Source: Bacteroidales bacterium
Lineage (GTDB): Bacteria > Bacteroidota > Bacteroidia > Bacteroidales > WCHB1-69
Reading direction: 5' to 3'
Assembly: GCA_017535665.1 (NCBI GenBank)
Contig: JAFXTS010000003.1
Coordinates: 115,702 to 179,701, forward strand
DNA length: 64,000 bases
Numbering within the stretch: the stretch's first letter is position 1; every line of letters begins with the position of its first letter. The position numbers and the translations under genes were made by a program. Shown in pieces: positions 1-8,003 of the stretch. The notes below the pieces were generated by a model. It did not search any database and was not told the DNA's origin. It saw nothing but the letters and a program-made list of their open reading frames with translations.

Positions 1-441
1 GTAAATACCTACGTAGCGTCCATATTCCACATTCTTCAGATAGTTGCTTTCCATGATGAAATGCTTGTTGGTATTGGTGCCCACACGGATGCCATTATTG
101 GTATTGGTACTGTACAGCCACGTTTCTGTTGTGCCATTGGGGTATAAAATGTAGCCGGTGGCATCTTCTCCGATGTTCCACTTGCAGTTATCGGGCACCA
201 CTGACGTGATTTCCGTTTTGTCACTGTTTAAGGTGAGGGGATAGGGGGTGGGAGCGGACGAGGCACCGTTGCTGTTGATCATGGCACAGCTGCTGGTGGT
301 GTCCAAAATCACGAAAATATCAGTTGAGGTGAGCTCGCTGATGTCAACCAAATTCCAGGTCTGCCCTTTCAGGGTGCCAAAGGCGACCACAAAAAGAGTC
401 GCCAAAGTGAAAATTACCTTGGGTAAAAATGTTTTTTTCAT
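1..441 (-). CDS. Secreted surface protein, 3' end cut by window edge
   Basis: Reading from the ATG at 441 towards base 1 gives 147 uninterrupted codons, and the gene runs off the window. It opens with a signal peptide (MKKTFLPKVIFTLATLFVVAFG) and has no lipobox, so it is probably periplasmic or secreted. The mature part begins WNLVDISELTSTDIFVI and continues with a serine/asparagine-rich stretch (INSNGASSAPTPYPL). This opening is a recurrent element that I associate with Bacteroidetes surface proteins of unknown role. Family assignment is from memory of such sequences and no catalytic motif is visible. It has its own promoter-like -7 box upstream. Its missing C-terminus would show whether it carries a T9SS sorting domain. 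Confidence 0.8.
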   Translation of the reverse strand, partial: MKKTFLPKVIFTLATLFVVAFGTLKGQTWNLVDISELTSTDIFVILDTTSSCAMINSNGASSAPTPYPLTLNSDKTEITSVVPDNCKWNIGEDATGYILYPNGTTETWLYSTNTNNGIRVGTNTNKHFIMESNYLKNVEYGRYVGIY

Positions 442-522
442 AAATTATAAATTTTCTTAATACTTATCTATCAATATTTTAAAATGAATTATCAACCTTT
501 GTGTGTGAATTATTATCCTCAG

Positions 523-530
523 CAAAAGTA
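523..530 (-). promoter_or_regulatory. -7 promoter box for the truncated surface protein
   Basis: On the minus strand this reads TACTTTTG, an exact match to the Bacteroidetes -7 consensus TAnnTTTG. It lies about 80 bases before the ATG at 441, leaving an AT-rich leader. I see no clear TTTG -33 box. Confidence 0.5.
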
Positions 531-567
531 CGATAATATTGTGAAATGAAGATGGGATGAAGAAAAT

Positions 568-1449
568 TTATTCGGCCAATTCTTGCAGTCTTTCAGCCAT
601 TGCATCGATGACTTGGAAATTCCTCGGACAGAGGTTGTCGATGCTGCTGGAGGGGATGGGGTAGGCATGGCCTTCCTTGACTGCTCTTAGCTGGTTGTAA
701 GGTGCTGTATGACAAAATGCATCATAGTCCTCCTCACGAATGAAAATGCAGTCGGGGTCTTGTTGGAAGAGGTATTCGCGGCTCACACTCCATGTGGTGA
801 GACTCTCGCCGATGTTGCGGCCGCCCGCCAGCGTGATGATGTCGTGGATGAAGGTGTTGCCAGGAACCGTGTAGTCGCCGGTCGCTCCAAAGCCCACCAC
901 ATAATACACCGATTTCTGCGACTTTGGCGCATTCGACTTGTACTGGTTGATTTTATGATGATAGTTTTGGGCAAGTTGGTCGGCTGCCTCGGTGCGGTTC
1001 AGCAATTTCCCTACGGTTCGGATCAGCCGCGGCAGGTCGTCAATGCGCTGCTCTTCTTTCAGACAATATACCGGAATGTTGGCTTTCTCAAACTGCTTCA
1101 CGGTCTTGTCGCTGACGATGGAGCCTACGATGACCAAGTCAGGACGCTGTTTCAGCACATTCTCTACATTGATGTTGATGAGGTCGCCGACTTTGGGAAT
1201 GTTTTGGGTTTCAGGGGGATAGTCGCAGAACTGGGAGATGCCTACCAGCTTGTCTTCGGCATGTAGCAGGAAGATGGCCTCCGTGACAGCCTGCGAGAAA
1301 GAAACAACGCGAAGGGGCTCGTTTTGGAGCACCACTTCGCGCTGGTATGAGTCCTTCCCTTTGAAAAATACGTTTTCAGTTTTCTGTTGCTGACGGTTGC
1401 AGCCGATCAGCAGCGTAGCAATACAAAGGACAAGGAGAAGTTTTTTCAT
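568..1449 (-). CDS. Cobalamin/iron-chelate ABC transporter substrate-binding lipoprotein (BtuF/FepB-like)
   Basis: This 293-residue protein has a lipoprotein signal peptide with lipobox LIGC and acylated Cys17. The body has the helical-backbone metal-receptor fold signature (periplasmic binding protein family PF01497): an N-lobe starting near residue 45 (RVVSFSQAVTEAIFLL), the CDYPPE segment typical of vitamin B12/iron-chelate receptors, and a C-lobe ending in the dimer-like ERLQELAE helix. It should capture a corrin or siderophore-type ligand for an inner-membrane BtuCD/FecCD-type permease. No permease or ATPase gene is adjacent, so the ligand cannot be fixed. It starts 3 bases after the stop of the FKBP gene and is probably cotranscribed with it. 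Confidence 0.85.
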   Translation of the reverse strand: MKKLLLVLCIATLLIGCNRQQQKTENVFFKGKDSYQREVVLQNEPLRVVSFSQAVTEAIFLLHAEDKLVGISQFCDYPPETQNIPKVGDLININVENVLKQRPDLVIVGSIVSDKTVKQFEKANIPVYCLKEEQRIDDLPRLIRTVGKLLNRTEAADQLAQNYHHKINQYKSNAPKSQKSVYYVVGFGATGDYTVPGNTFIHDIITLAGGRNIGESLTTWSVSREYLFQQDPDCIFIREEDYDAFCHTAPYNQLRAVKEGHAYPIPSSSIDNLCPRNFQVIDAMAERLQELAE

Positions 1450-1452
1450 AAA

Positions 1453-2127
1453 TTATTGAGGATTGACTTCCAAAAGTTCCACTTCGAAAATCAGGGTTGC
1501 ACCGGGCTTGATGGTCTGTGCACCACGGTCGCCGTACGCCAAGTTGGAGGGGATGTAGAAGATGTATTTTGAGCCTTCGCTCATCAGCTGCAGACCTTCG
1601 GTCCAGCCAGAAATCACGCCGTTGAGCGGGAATACGGCGGGCTCACCACGCTGTACTGAGGAGTCGAAAACGGTGCCGTCGAGCAAGGTACCCGTGTAAT
1701 GCACTTTCACTCTGTCGGTTGCGGCGGGTTTCTTGCCGTTTCCTTCTTTCACCACTTTGTACTGAAGGCCGGAGGCAGTCTCTTTCACATCCTTGTTCTT
1801 CTTGTTTTCAGCCAAGAATTTGGCACCCTCTTCTTTCTGTTCCGTCAAGGTGCGGTTCTGGGCCTCTTTCACCATCTCATCCACATAGCTGAAGGCCTCC
1901 TGCATCTGTTCCTGGTTGAACTGGTTCTCGCCGGCCATGGCCTCTTTGATGCCCTTCACCAGCATGTCCATGTCAACGGTGATGCCCAGGTTTCTGAATT
2001 GTTCGCCATAGTTGGCACCAAGCGCGTAGCTTGCTTTCTCTTGTTTTGTCATTTCGGTTTGTGCTTTGGTCGCGGTGCCGGCAAAAATCAGACTGGCACA
2101 TGCGAAGATTAATAATAAGTTTCTCAT
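1453..2127 (-). CDS. Periplasmic FKBP-type peptidyl-prolyl cis-trans isomerase
   Basis: The protein is 224 residues long. Residues 1-22 are a signal peptide ending AKAQ. Residues about 25-105 form an FkpA-like helical dimerisation/chaperone domain (FKBP_N; MTKQEKASYALGANYG). Residues about 118-222 form the catalytic FKBP domain (VKVHYTGTLLDGTVFDSS, then NGVISGWTEGLQLMSEGSK and IPSNLAYGDRGA), which holds the usual active-site aromatic and aspartate positions. Its expected role is proline isomerisation and chaperoning of envelope proteins. It is the first gene of a two-gene operon with the metal-chelate binding lipoprotein and has its own -7 box. Confidence 0.92.
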   Translation of the reverse strand: MRNLLLIFACASLIFAGTATKAQTEMTKQEKASYALGANYGEQFRNLGITVDMDMLVKGIKEAMAGENQFNQEQMQEAFSYVDEMVKEAQNRTLTEQKEEGAKFLAENKKNKDVKETASGLQYKVVKEGNGKKPAATDRVKVHYTGTLLDGTVFDSSVQRGEPAVFPLNGVISGWTEGLQLMSEGSKYIFYIPSNLAYGDRGAQTIKPGATLIFEVELLEVNPQ

Positions 2128-2153
2128 GATTTGAGGTTTTGAATTTGAGGGTG

Positions 2154-2161
2154 CAAAAATA
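2154..2161 (-). promoter_or_regulatory. -7 promoter box for the FKBP operon
   Basis: Minus-strand TATTTTTG matches TAnnTTTG and sits 27 bases before the FKBP start codon. It lies just downstream of the lipoate ligase stop codon. Confidence 0.6.
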
Positions 2162-2170
2162 CGATTTTTC

Positions 2171-3142
2171 TTAGAAAAATAGAGCCATCATCTCTTCCAG
2201 CGTCACATTTCTGAAATAATCGCTGATTTCCACGGTCTCCAAAATCTTACGAATTCTTTCAGTATCATACTTTTGATGGAGGAAATGGCTTTCAAACTCC
2301 GCTGGTTCTTTTTGTGAGAAGAAATCCCCATAGAACTTGATGTTCTGGATGAGTCCCTTCTCCACGTTGAGGTTCAGTTCCACGTTGCCGCCGCCCGTGC
2401 GCATCAGCTTGCTGTAACTGAACTTGGGCGATGTGCCGAAGTTCCACTCCCAGGTGCTGTACTTTTCGTCACGCAGCTGGCGGATGGCCTGCAGGTCTTC
2501 CTCAGTGAAATCATACATGACGGCCTTCCCACTGTTGTCGCGGATGTTCCGCATCACAGTGTCGATGAAGTCGGTGACGGTCATCGGCTTGGGAAGGTGC
2601 TCGCTGATGTTGGTGACACGCTTCCGCACCGATTTTACGGCCTTATCGGTGAATTTCAGCGGGTTGACCTTCAATGCTGCCGTCAGGTCGCTCATCTCGG
2701 AGGAGAACAGCAACGTGCCGTGGTGCAGGATGCGGTTTTTATAGACGCATTGTGCCGTTCCGGAGAATTTCATCCCGTTGATGGTCAAGTCGTTGCGGCC
2801 TTCAAATCGGGCGGGTACGCCCAACTCATTCATCACCCGCAGGATGGGCTCCGAGAAGGTGCGGAAGTCGCCGCTGCCCTTGCTGCCGATGAAGGTGTAG
2901 TTCACATTGCCGAGGTCGTGGAACACCGCGCCGCCGCCCGTCATGCGCCGCACCACCTTGATGGCGTGCTCCTGCACGTAGTCTGCGTTGATCTCCGCTG
3001 CCGTGTTCTGGTATTTGCCAATAATGATGGATTTGTCGTTGCGCCAAAGCATAAAGATGTCTTCCTCAAAATGTTTGAGAACATACTCCTCGGCGGCAAG
3101 GTTAAAACAGGGGTCGGTGCTGGGGTTGTAAATGCAAAGCAT
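2171..3142 (-). CDS. lplA: Lipoate-protein ligase
   Basis: A 323-residue LplA-type enzyme that activates lipoate with ATP and attaches it to lysines of E2 and GcvH lipoyl domains. The family hallmark RRMTGGGAVFHDLGNVNYTF near residues 65-84 forms the lipoyl-AMP pocket, and NDLTINGMKFSGTAQ carries the conserved lysine that contacts the carbonyl and phosphate. A C-terminal accessory domain follows (from about residue 245), as in E. coli LplA. It begins MLCIYNPSTDPCFNLAAEEY, the normal LplA opening. No lipoylated protein gene is nearby. The gene is preceded by octamer repeats rather than a clear promoter. Confidence 0.93.
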   Translation of the reverse strand: MLCIYNPSTDPCFNLAAEEYVLKHFEEDIFMLWRNDKSIIIGKYQNTAAEINADYVQEHAIKVVRRMTGGGAVFHDLGNVNYTFIGSKGSGDFRTFSEPILRVMNELGVPARFEGRNDLTINGMKFSGTAQCVYKNRILHHGTLLFSSEMSDLTAALKVNPLKFTDKAVKSVRKRVTNISEHLPKPMTVTDFIDTVMRNIRDNSGKAVMYDFTEEDLQAIRQLRDEKYSTWEWNFGTSPKFSYSKLMRTGGGNVELNLNVEKGLIQNIKFYGDFFSQKEPAEFESHFLHQKYDTERIRKILETVEISDYFRNVTLEEMMALFF

Positions 3143-3153
3143 GGTGGTTGGGG

Positions 3154-3219
3154 GTTGATTTGTTGATTCGTTGATTCGTTGATGGGGAGGGTTTGAGTTA
3201 AGAAGTTAAGAAGTTAAGA
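3154..3219. repeat. Two octamer tandem arrays upstream of lplA
   Basis: Bases 3154-3185 are four tandem copies of GTTGATTY (last copy GTTGATGG). After a 10-base spacer, 3196-3219 are three copies of AGTTAAGA. The same two octamer families, in the same order, recur at 55412-55463 before trxB. Confidence 0.85.
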
Positions 3220-3220
3220 T

Positions 3221-4051
3221 TTATCCTCGGATCTGTTTGAGCGGCGAAGCGGCCACCGTGCCGATGCGAATGCCATTGCGTTCGGCAGCCTGGCGCAGAT
3301 AGGGCTGGAAATGGAAGGCTACGGAGCCTATTAGGTGCAGGGGTAGGGTGTCGTGGTCGGGGATGGGAAGGATTTGTTGATGGAAGAACTGGTTGAAGGA
3401 TTCTGTTGTAATTGCTTGTAATTCAGTAAATTCTTCTATATTATTTCCGATGAATTGAGCCAATCCTGAAAAGAACAGGTTGGGGGAGGGGGCGCGGTAC
3501 ACGCGGCGCAGCACCTCGCTGCGGTCCAATCCGTATGTGCTCTCCAGTTGGGTGCGGCACGCTGCCGACAGGTCGTTTTGGAGGTAGCGGGTGATGAGCA
3601 GCTTGCCGAGGTGGGTGCCGCTGCCCTCATCGCCGAGCATCCAGCCCAAGGAGGGCGAAATCTCCGTAATCTGATGACCATCATAGCGGCAGGCAGCGGC
3701 ACCCGTGCCGAGGATCGCCACCATACAGGGTTCGCCACCGCCCAGCAGACGGCAGGCACCCGCCAGGTCCGACTCTACCACTATGGTTGTAGCGTGATAG
3801 TGGGCTTCGATGGCCTTTCGCACGCGCGCGGCGTTCTGCGCGTTGCCGCATCCCGCACCGGCAAACACAATCTCCTGTACATCGCTACCGGTCTGTTCCG
3901 CAAATTGCGCCATGGCAGCGTCGATGGTGGCGTCATCGGCATAGCTGGCGTTGATGCCGGCACCCGTGAAATGCCGCACATAGCGGTGCTGCTCATCCAG
4001 AAGGATGCAGTCGCACTTAGTGGCTCCGCTGTCGAAAAATAAATTTGTCAT
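3221..4051 (-). CDS. BadF/BadG/BcrA/BcrD-family ATPase, N-acetylglucosamine-kinase-like
   Basis: A 276-residue ASKHA-fold kinase. The N-terminal phosphate loop is FFDSGATKCD (usually DGGGTKT). FAGAGCGN and the ADENOSINE-type loop ILGTGAAAC follow, and LGWMLGDEGSGTHLGK is the conserved GDEGSG motif of the bacterial GlcNAc-kinase-like group. It is expected to phosphorylate an amino sugar, perhaps from peptidoglycan or glycan turnover, but the substrate cannot be told from sequence. It starts 2 bases after the queH stop, so the two are cotranscribed although functionally unrelated as far as is known. Confidence 0.85.
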   Translation of the reverse strand: MTNLFFDSGATKCDCILLDEQHRYVRHFTGAGINASYADDATIDAAMAQFAEQTGSDVQEIVFAGAGCGNAQNAARVRKAIEAHYHATTIVVESDLAGACRLLGGGEPCMVAILGTGAAACRYDGHQITEISPSLGWMLGDEGSGTHLGKLLITRYLQNDLSAACRTQLESTYGLDRSEVLRRVYRAPSPNLFFSGLAQFIGNNIEEFTELQAITTESFNQFFHQQILPIPDHDTLPLHLIGSVAFHFQPYLRQAAERNGIRIGTVAASPLKQIRG

Positions 4052-4053
4052 TT

Positions 4054-4608
4054 TCAGATATTTGATGGTTCGTTAGGGCGGAATGAGAACTCGCAGCCGC
4101 AGTATTGTTGGTTGTAAAATCCGTTCTCCTTCAGTAGGATGTTGCGCCGCTCCTGCAGACCGCCTTTCCGCCAGTTGCGGTCAAGAAATTCCACGTCGGG
4201 GTAGGGAAGTGCCGCTGCCTGTCCCGCCTCGCTGATCTGGTCGAGGCGCTTCCAGCGTGAGGAGGCTAACGTGGTGGCAAACAGTGCGATACCCAGCTCG
4301 TGGGCGAGGCGGGCGGTCGCCTCCATCCGCATCCGGAAACACTGCAGGCATCGCTCGCCGCGCTCGGGCTCTTCCTCCAGACCGGCGACGGAACACCGCC
4401 AAGCCTCATGGTCGTAGTCGCCATCGATGATAGGCACGCCTAATTTGGCGGCGTATTTCGTGCATTCGTTCTTGCGGATAAGGTACTCCTGCTCCGGATA
4501 GATGTTGGGGTTGAAGTAGAACAGGGTGGGTTCCCAACCGTTCTGCAACATCCATTCCAGAATGGCAGCCGAACAGGGCGCGCAGCAACAGTGCAGGAGA
4601 ATTTTCAT
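4054..4608 (-). CDS. queH: Epoxyqueuosine reductase QueH
   Basis: This 184-residue protein of the former DUF208 family catalyses the last step of queuosine synthesis, epoxyqueuosine to queuosine in tRNA, and is non-homologous to QueG. The cysteine pattern is complete: HCCCAPC at residues 6-12, RCLQCFRMRM near residue 90, the adjacent tyrosine/arginine segment, and a C-terminal YCGCEF. These residues bind the [4Fe-4S] cluster and neighbouring iron. The pathway partner queA lies at 10395-11450, about 6 kb away in a separate transcription unit. No clear -7 box precedes it; the upstream 80 bases hold the terminator of the preceding gene. Confidence 0.93.
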   Translation of the reverse strand: MKILLHCCCAPCSAAILEWMLQNGWEPTLFYFNPNIYPEQEYLIRKNECTKYAAKLGVPIIDGDYDHEAWRCSVAGLEEEPERGERCLQCFRMRMEATARLAHELGIALFATTLASSRWKRLDQISEAGQAAALPYPDVEFLDRNWRKGGLQERRNILLKENGFYNQQYCGCEFSFRPNEPSNI

Positions 4609-4631
4609 GATGATGTTTTCTGTTATAAAAT

Positions 4632-4667
4632 AAAAAAGTGAACAGCAGCGTAACTGCCATTCACTTT
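4632..4667 (-). terminator. Rho-independent terminator after the 4691-5575 lipoprotein gene
   Basis: On the minus strand, AAAGTGAA pairs with TTCACTTT, with an inner GCAG/CTGC stem. It is followed by TTTTTTATTTT, a good U-tract. It separates the lipoprotein gene from queH. Confidence 0.75.
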
Positions 4668-4690
4668 ATCTGATTTAGCAGAAATATCTG

Positions 4691-5575
4691 CTATTCATAT
4701 TCATAATAATAAGTGGTTACATTGGTGTAGATGTTGGTAAGGTTGCCAACCGTGTGGGTGGTCTTCTCGGTGCGGGTCTCTTCAACAGGATATTTGCCGT
4801 CGAGTTTCGGGAAGGTGATCTCCATGTCAATCACGCGGCTGCTGATGTAGGTGTCCTCAAAGTGGTAGGACTGCACAGCGTTTTTGGAGAGACCGTAACC
4901 GGTGACATCATCACCGAGGCCTTCGGGGGCAAGCAGATGGTAGAAGGGGTTGAGGTTTTTGCTGTAGGTGAAGGTGTAGGTGAAGTCGTTGTTGTTGTTA
5001 TCGTGTCTCTTGAGACCAATGACATTGTTGTGGTCGTATTCATACACATCGCTGTATTTGTAAAGACCTTTGGCTTCAGCCTGGCAGGCTTTGAACTGGG
5101 TCACCTGGGTCTCGGCGATGGTCGGGTCGATGCCGCGGAAAGCCACATCGAGGAGGCGGGAGTTTTTCATGAAACCGTTGTCGATGACAGCGTCAACGCC
5201 GGAGATGAACTTGCCGTCGTGTTTGAAGGTATAGGAGGCCACCTCTTCATTGTCGCTCATCCAAGTGATGCTTTTCAGTAATTTTCCATCGTAGGAATAG
5301 ATGATTTCTTCGTCGCCAGCGCTGAGGGAAGAGAGCTGTTTTTTGTCATAATTGAAGTTGATGGTTACGTCATCATCATTGAGGGTGATGCTGGTGAGGA
5401 CTTTGCCGTCCCAATTCCAAGTCTCCTGCAGGATGCGGTCGCCGCCGTCTTCGGAGGTGTATATCTTGGAGATTTTTTTCTTCGGTTTGTACACGCCATC
5501 TTTCTGGCAAGAATTGAAAGCGAAGGCCACCATGCAGGCGGTGAAGGCGATGAATAAGGTTCTGATGGTTTTCAT
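4691..5575 (-). CDS. Lipoprotein of unknown function with YD-like beta repeats
   Basis: A 294-residue lipoprotein: signal peptide with lipobox FNSC, Cys23 acylated. Residues about 35-130 contain short beta-strand repeats of the type ITLNDDDVTINFNYDKKQL and IIYSYDGKLLKSITW. These resemble YD/RHS-like or DUF4595-like repeats seen in other Bacteroidales lipoproteins. The C-terminal half alternates tyrosine and polar residues (DFTYTFTYSKN, TNVTTYYYEYE), consistent with beta structure. No enzymatic motif is seen. It is monocistronic, with its own promoter and terminator, and divergent from rnfD. Confidence 0.8.
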   Translation of the reverse strand: MKTIRTLFIAFTACMVAFAFNSCQKDGVYKPKKKISKIYTSEDGGDRILQETWNWDGKVLTSITLNDDDVTINFNYDKKQLSSLSAGDEEIIYSYDGKLLKSITWMSDNEEVASYTFKHDGKFISGVDAVIDNGFMKNSRLLDVAFRGIDPTIAETQVTQFKACQAEAKGLYKYSDVYEYDHNNVIGLKRHDNNNNDFTYTFTYSKNLNPFYHLLAPEGLGDDVTGYGLSKNAVQSYHFEDTYISSRVIDMEITFPKLDGKYPVEETRTEKTTHTVGNLTNIYTNVTTYYYEYE

Positions 5576-5638
5576 GGATGAAAAATTTAATTTAAATAAT
5601 TGATTGATTGATGTTTTTCTTTTTTAAGATTTAGGCTG

Positions 5639-5646
5639 CAAATATA
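5639..5646 (-). promoter_or_regulatory. -7 promoter box for the 4691-5575 lipoprotein
   Basis: Minus-strand TATATTTG matches TAnnTTTG, about 65 bases upstream of the ATG at 5575. It forms a divergent promoter pair with the rnfD box at 5704-5711. Confidence 0.55.
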
Positions 5647-5703
5647 CAAGTATTTTTTGGAAAAAAATATCAAAAAATTATTTTTCAGCTTAATAAATAT
5701 TTG

Positions 5704-5711
5704 TACCTTTG
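5704..5711 (+). promoter_or_regulatory. -7 promoter box directly before rnfD
   Basis: TACCTTTG matches TAnnTTTG and ends 22 bases before the rnfD ATG at 5734. The -33 region is a poor match (TTTTTC). It shows that transcription starts at rnfD rather than at upstream rnfB/rnfC genes. Confidence 0.65.
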
Positions 5712-5733
5712 CACTCGCAAAATTTGAAGTAAA

Positions 5734-6759
5734 ATGAGTGATAAGTTATTGCAAATTTCCGGCTCTCCGCACGTGCATGGTGAAGAGTCTGTGAAGAAAA
5801 TCATGTGGTCGGTGGTCATCGCGTTGCTGCCGGCTTTCTTGGTCTCGGTTTACTATTTCGGCATTCCGGTCATCATCCTCACGCTGGTTTCTGTCGGGTG
5901 CTGTATGTTGTTCGAGTGGCTGATTGTCAAGTTCCTGATGAAGCAGGAGTCCACTATCATGGACGGCTCTGCGGTCATCACGGGTATGCTGGTGGCCTTC
6001 AATGTGCCGGCCAACCTTCCCATCTGGATGCTGATTGTCGGTGACTTGGTCGCTATCGGCATTGCCAAGATGGCATTCGGCGGATTGGGCAAGAACCTTT
6101 TCAACCCGGCCATCACGGCGCGTGTGTTCCTGCTGATCTCGTTCCCGACGGCCATGACCAGCTGGCCGGTTCCGCGCCAGGGAGCCCGTGCATTTGCCGA
6201 TGCAGTCACCGGTCCCACGCCACTCGGCGTCATTAAGGAGGGCGTGAAGAGCAACCCCCATGCCATGGATTCGCTGATGCACAGCACGCAGACGCTCAGC
6301 GACAGCACGACGGCGACTATGCCTAACGGTTTCGACTACCTGGTCGGTCAGATGGGCGGCAGCTTCGGTGAGGTTTCGGCCATCGCCCTGCTGCTCGGTG
6401 CTATCTTCCTGCTGGTGCGCCGCGTCATCAGCTGGCATATCCCTGTATCGTTCCTGCTCACCGCCTTCGTCTTCGCAGGCATCTTCTGGCTCGTCGATCC
6501 CACCCATTATGCTACTCCGTGGTTCCACCTGCTCACCGGCGGTATGATTCTCGGCGCCTGCTTCATGGCTACCGATATGGTCACCTCACCCACCTCCAAG
6601 TGGGGCATGATCGTGTTCGGTGTGGGATGCGGTCTTATCACCATGATCATCCGTCTCTGGGGCGCCTATCCGGAAGGAGTCTCCTTCTCCATCCTCATCA
6701 TGAACGCCCTCGTTCCGTTGATCGACAAGGCCTTCAAGCCGAAGCGTTTCGCCCATTAA
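5734..6759 (+). CDS. rnfD: Rnf complex membrane subunit RnfD
   Basis: The 341-residue RnfD is a polytopic inner-membrane flavoprotein of the ferredoxin:NAD+ oxidoreductase ion pump, homologous to NqrB. It starts with the typical ISGSPHVHGEESVKKIMW, followed by about nine hydrophobic segments. The covalent FMN site is DAVTGPTPLG with Thr162 as the likely attachment residue; most relatives have (S/T)GAT, so Pro161 is a small departure. It heads rnfD-rnfG-rnfE-rnfA with its own promoter. In Bacteroidetes relatives, rnfB and rnfC usually precede it; here the upstream gene is an unrelated divergent lipoprotein. Confidence 0.95.
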   Translation: MSDKLLQISGSPHVHGEESVKKIMWSVVIALLPAFLVSVYYFGIPVIILTLVSVGCCMLFEWLIVKFLMKQESTIMDGSAVITGMLVAFNVPANLPIWMLIVGDLVAIGIAKMAFGGLGKNLFNPAITARVFLLISFPTAMTSWPVPRQGARAFADAVTGPTPLGVIKEGVKSNPHAMDSLMHSTQTLSDSTTATMPNGFDYLVGQMGGSFGEVSAIALLLGAIFLLVRRVISWHIPVSFLLTAFVFAGIFWLVDPTHYATPWFHLLTGGMILGACFMATDMVTSPTSKWGMIVFGVGCGLITMIIRLWGAYPEGVSFSILIMNALVPLIDKAFKPKRFAH

Positions 6760-6798
6760 TTATCAAGAAATTTTCTCAACTAATAAATATATATAGTA

Positions 6799-7410
6799 AT
6801 GAGTAAAAAAACATCCACCCTTCCCAATATGCTGTTGGCCCTCGTGGTCATCGCTGTGGTGGCCGCCGGCGCACTGGCCGCTGTCTATGCGCTGACCAAG
6901 GATCCCATTGAAAAGGAACAGCAGCGGGTTCGTCAAGAAGCCATCCAGAAAGTGCTGCCCAACTTCAAGGGAGAAATCAAACCCGAGAGCATCCTCGCTT
7001 TCCAAGGTGACAAACAGGAAATTACGGTCAATCTGGCTTACAACGCCGACGGTTCGCTTTTCGGCGCAGCTGTTGAGACCTACACCGACAAGGCTTTCGA
7101 TGGCAGGTTCACCATCATGGTGGGCTTCGATGCAGAGGGCAACACCATCGGCACCTCCGTCATCAAGGCTTCCGAAACCCCCGGTCTGGGCGACAAGATC
7201 AAGACTGACGAGTTTGCCGGACAGTTCAAAAACAAGGACAAGAAAATCAATCCTAAGGCCAGCCAATTTGCCCTCAAGGTTGTCAAGGATGGCGGCGAGG
7301 TGGATGCCATCACGGCGGCCACCATCTCCTCACGCGCCTTCTGCGACGCTGTGAACCGCGCTGCCAAAGGTTATGACGAAGTCCTTAAAAAGAAAGGAGT
7401 TACAAAATGA
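6799..7410 (+). CDS. rnfG: Rnf complex periplasmic FMN subunit RnfG
   Basis: A 203-residue protein with one N-terminal membrane segment (residues about 10-32), a periplasmic helix-rich linker (DPIEKEQQRVRQEAI), and an FMN-binding domain (about 80-185). That domain contains GFDAEGNTIG and ETPGLGDKI, both typical of RnfG/NqrC. The covalent flavin motif is DAITAATISS at residues 169-178, with Thr175 as the likely FMN-phosphate attachment site; the canonical glycine of SGAT is alanine here. RnfG relays electrons between the soluble and membrane cofactors. It lies 39 bases after rnfD and overlaps rnfE by 4 bases. Confidence 0.95.
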   Translation: MSKKTSTLPNMLLALVVIAVVAAGALAAVYALTKDPIEKEQQRVRQEAIQKVLPNFKGEIKPESILAFQGDKQEITVNLAYNADGSLFGAAVETYTDKAFDGRFTIMVGFDAEGNTIGTSVIKASETPGLGDKIKTDEFAGQFKNKDKKINPKASQFALKVVKDGGEVDAITAATISSRAFCDAVNRAAKGYDEVLKKKGVTK

Positions 7411-7994
7411 AAAAGTTGAAAATCCTCACCAACGGCATTCTGAAGGAGAATCCCACCTTCGTACTCGTGCTCGGTATGTGCCCCACGCTGGGTGTTACCA
7501 CTTCGGCATTCAACGGATTAGGTATGGGTGTGGCCACCATGTTTGTGCTCATCCTCTCCAATATGCTGATTTCCTTGCTTAAGAATTTCATTCCCGACCG
7601 TGTGCGTATCCCCGCGTTTATCGTGGTCATCGCCACCTTCGTCTCCATTGTTGACCTTCTCATCAAAGGTTTCGTTCCCAGCTTGGGCGACAGCCTCGGG
7701 CTCTTCATCCCATTGATTGTGGTGAACTGCATTGTGCTGGGCCGTGCGGAGGCCTTCGCTTCCAAGAACGGCGTGTTCGACTCCATCCTCGACGGTATCG
7801 GTATGGGTGTCGGCTTCACACTGAGTCTTACCCTTATCGGTGCGGTGCGCGAGATACTCGGAAGCGGCGCCATCTTCGGCCACGCTTTTCTGCCCGCCTC
7901 CACCAACATCCTCGTATTTGTCCTCGCCCCCGGCGCGTTCATCGTGCTTGGTCTGCTGATGGCTCTCATTCGTCATATCCAACAACCCAAATAA
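7407..7994 (+). CDS. rnfE: Rnf complex membrane subunit RnfE
   Basis: A 195-residue, six-helix membrane protein homologous to NqrD. Cys25 in GMCPTLGV and the later cysteine in VVNCIVLGRAEAFA are the conserved ligands that, with the equivalent cysteines of RnfA, hold an intramembrane iron centre ([2Fe-2S] in recent structures). RnfE and RnfA form an inverted-topology pair in the electron and ion path. The ATG overlaps the rnfG stop (ATGA), indicating translational coupling. Confidence 0.95.
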   Translation: MKKLKILTNGILKENPTFVLVLGMCPTLGVTTSAFNGLGMGVATMFVLILSNMLISLLKNFIPDRVRIPAFIVVIATFVSIVDLLIKGFVPSLGDSLGLFIPLIVVNCIVLGRAEAFASKNGVFDSILDGIGMGVGFTLSLTLIGAVREILGSGAIFGHAFLPASTNILVFVLAPGAFIVLGLLMALIRHIQQPK

Positions 7995-8003
7995 TCGATC
8001 GCT

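Noticed and set aside
5746..6528. 260-codon minus-strand frame over rnfD
   Set aside because: Antisense to rnfD, with no known domain; a soluble, charged shadow of hydrophobic codons.
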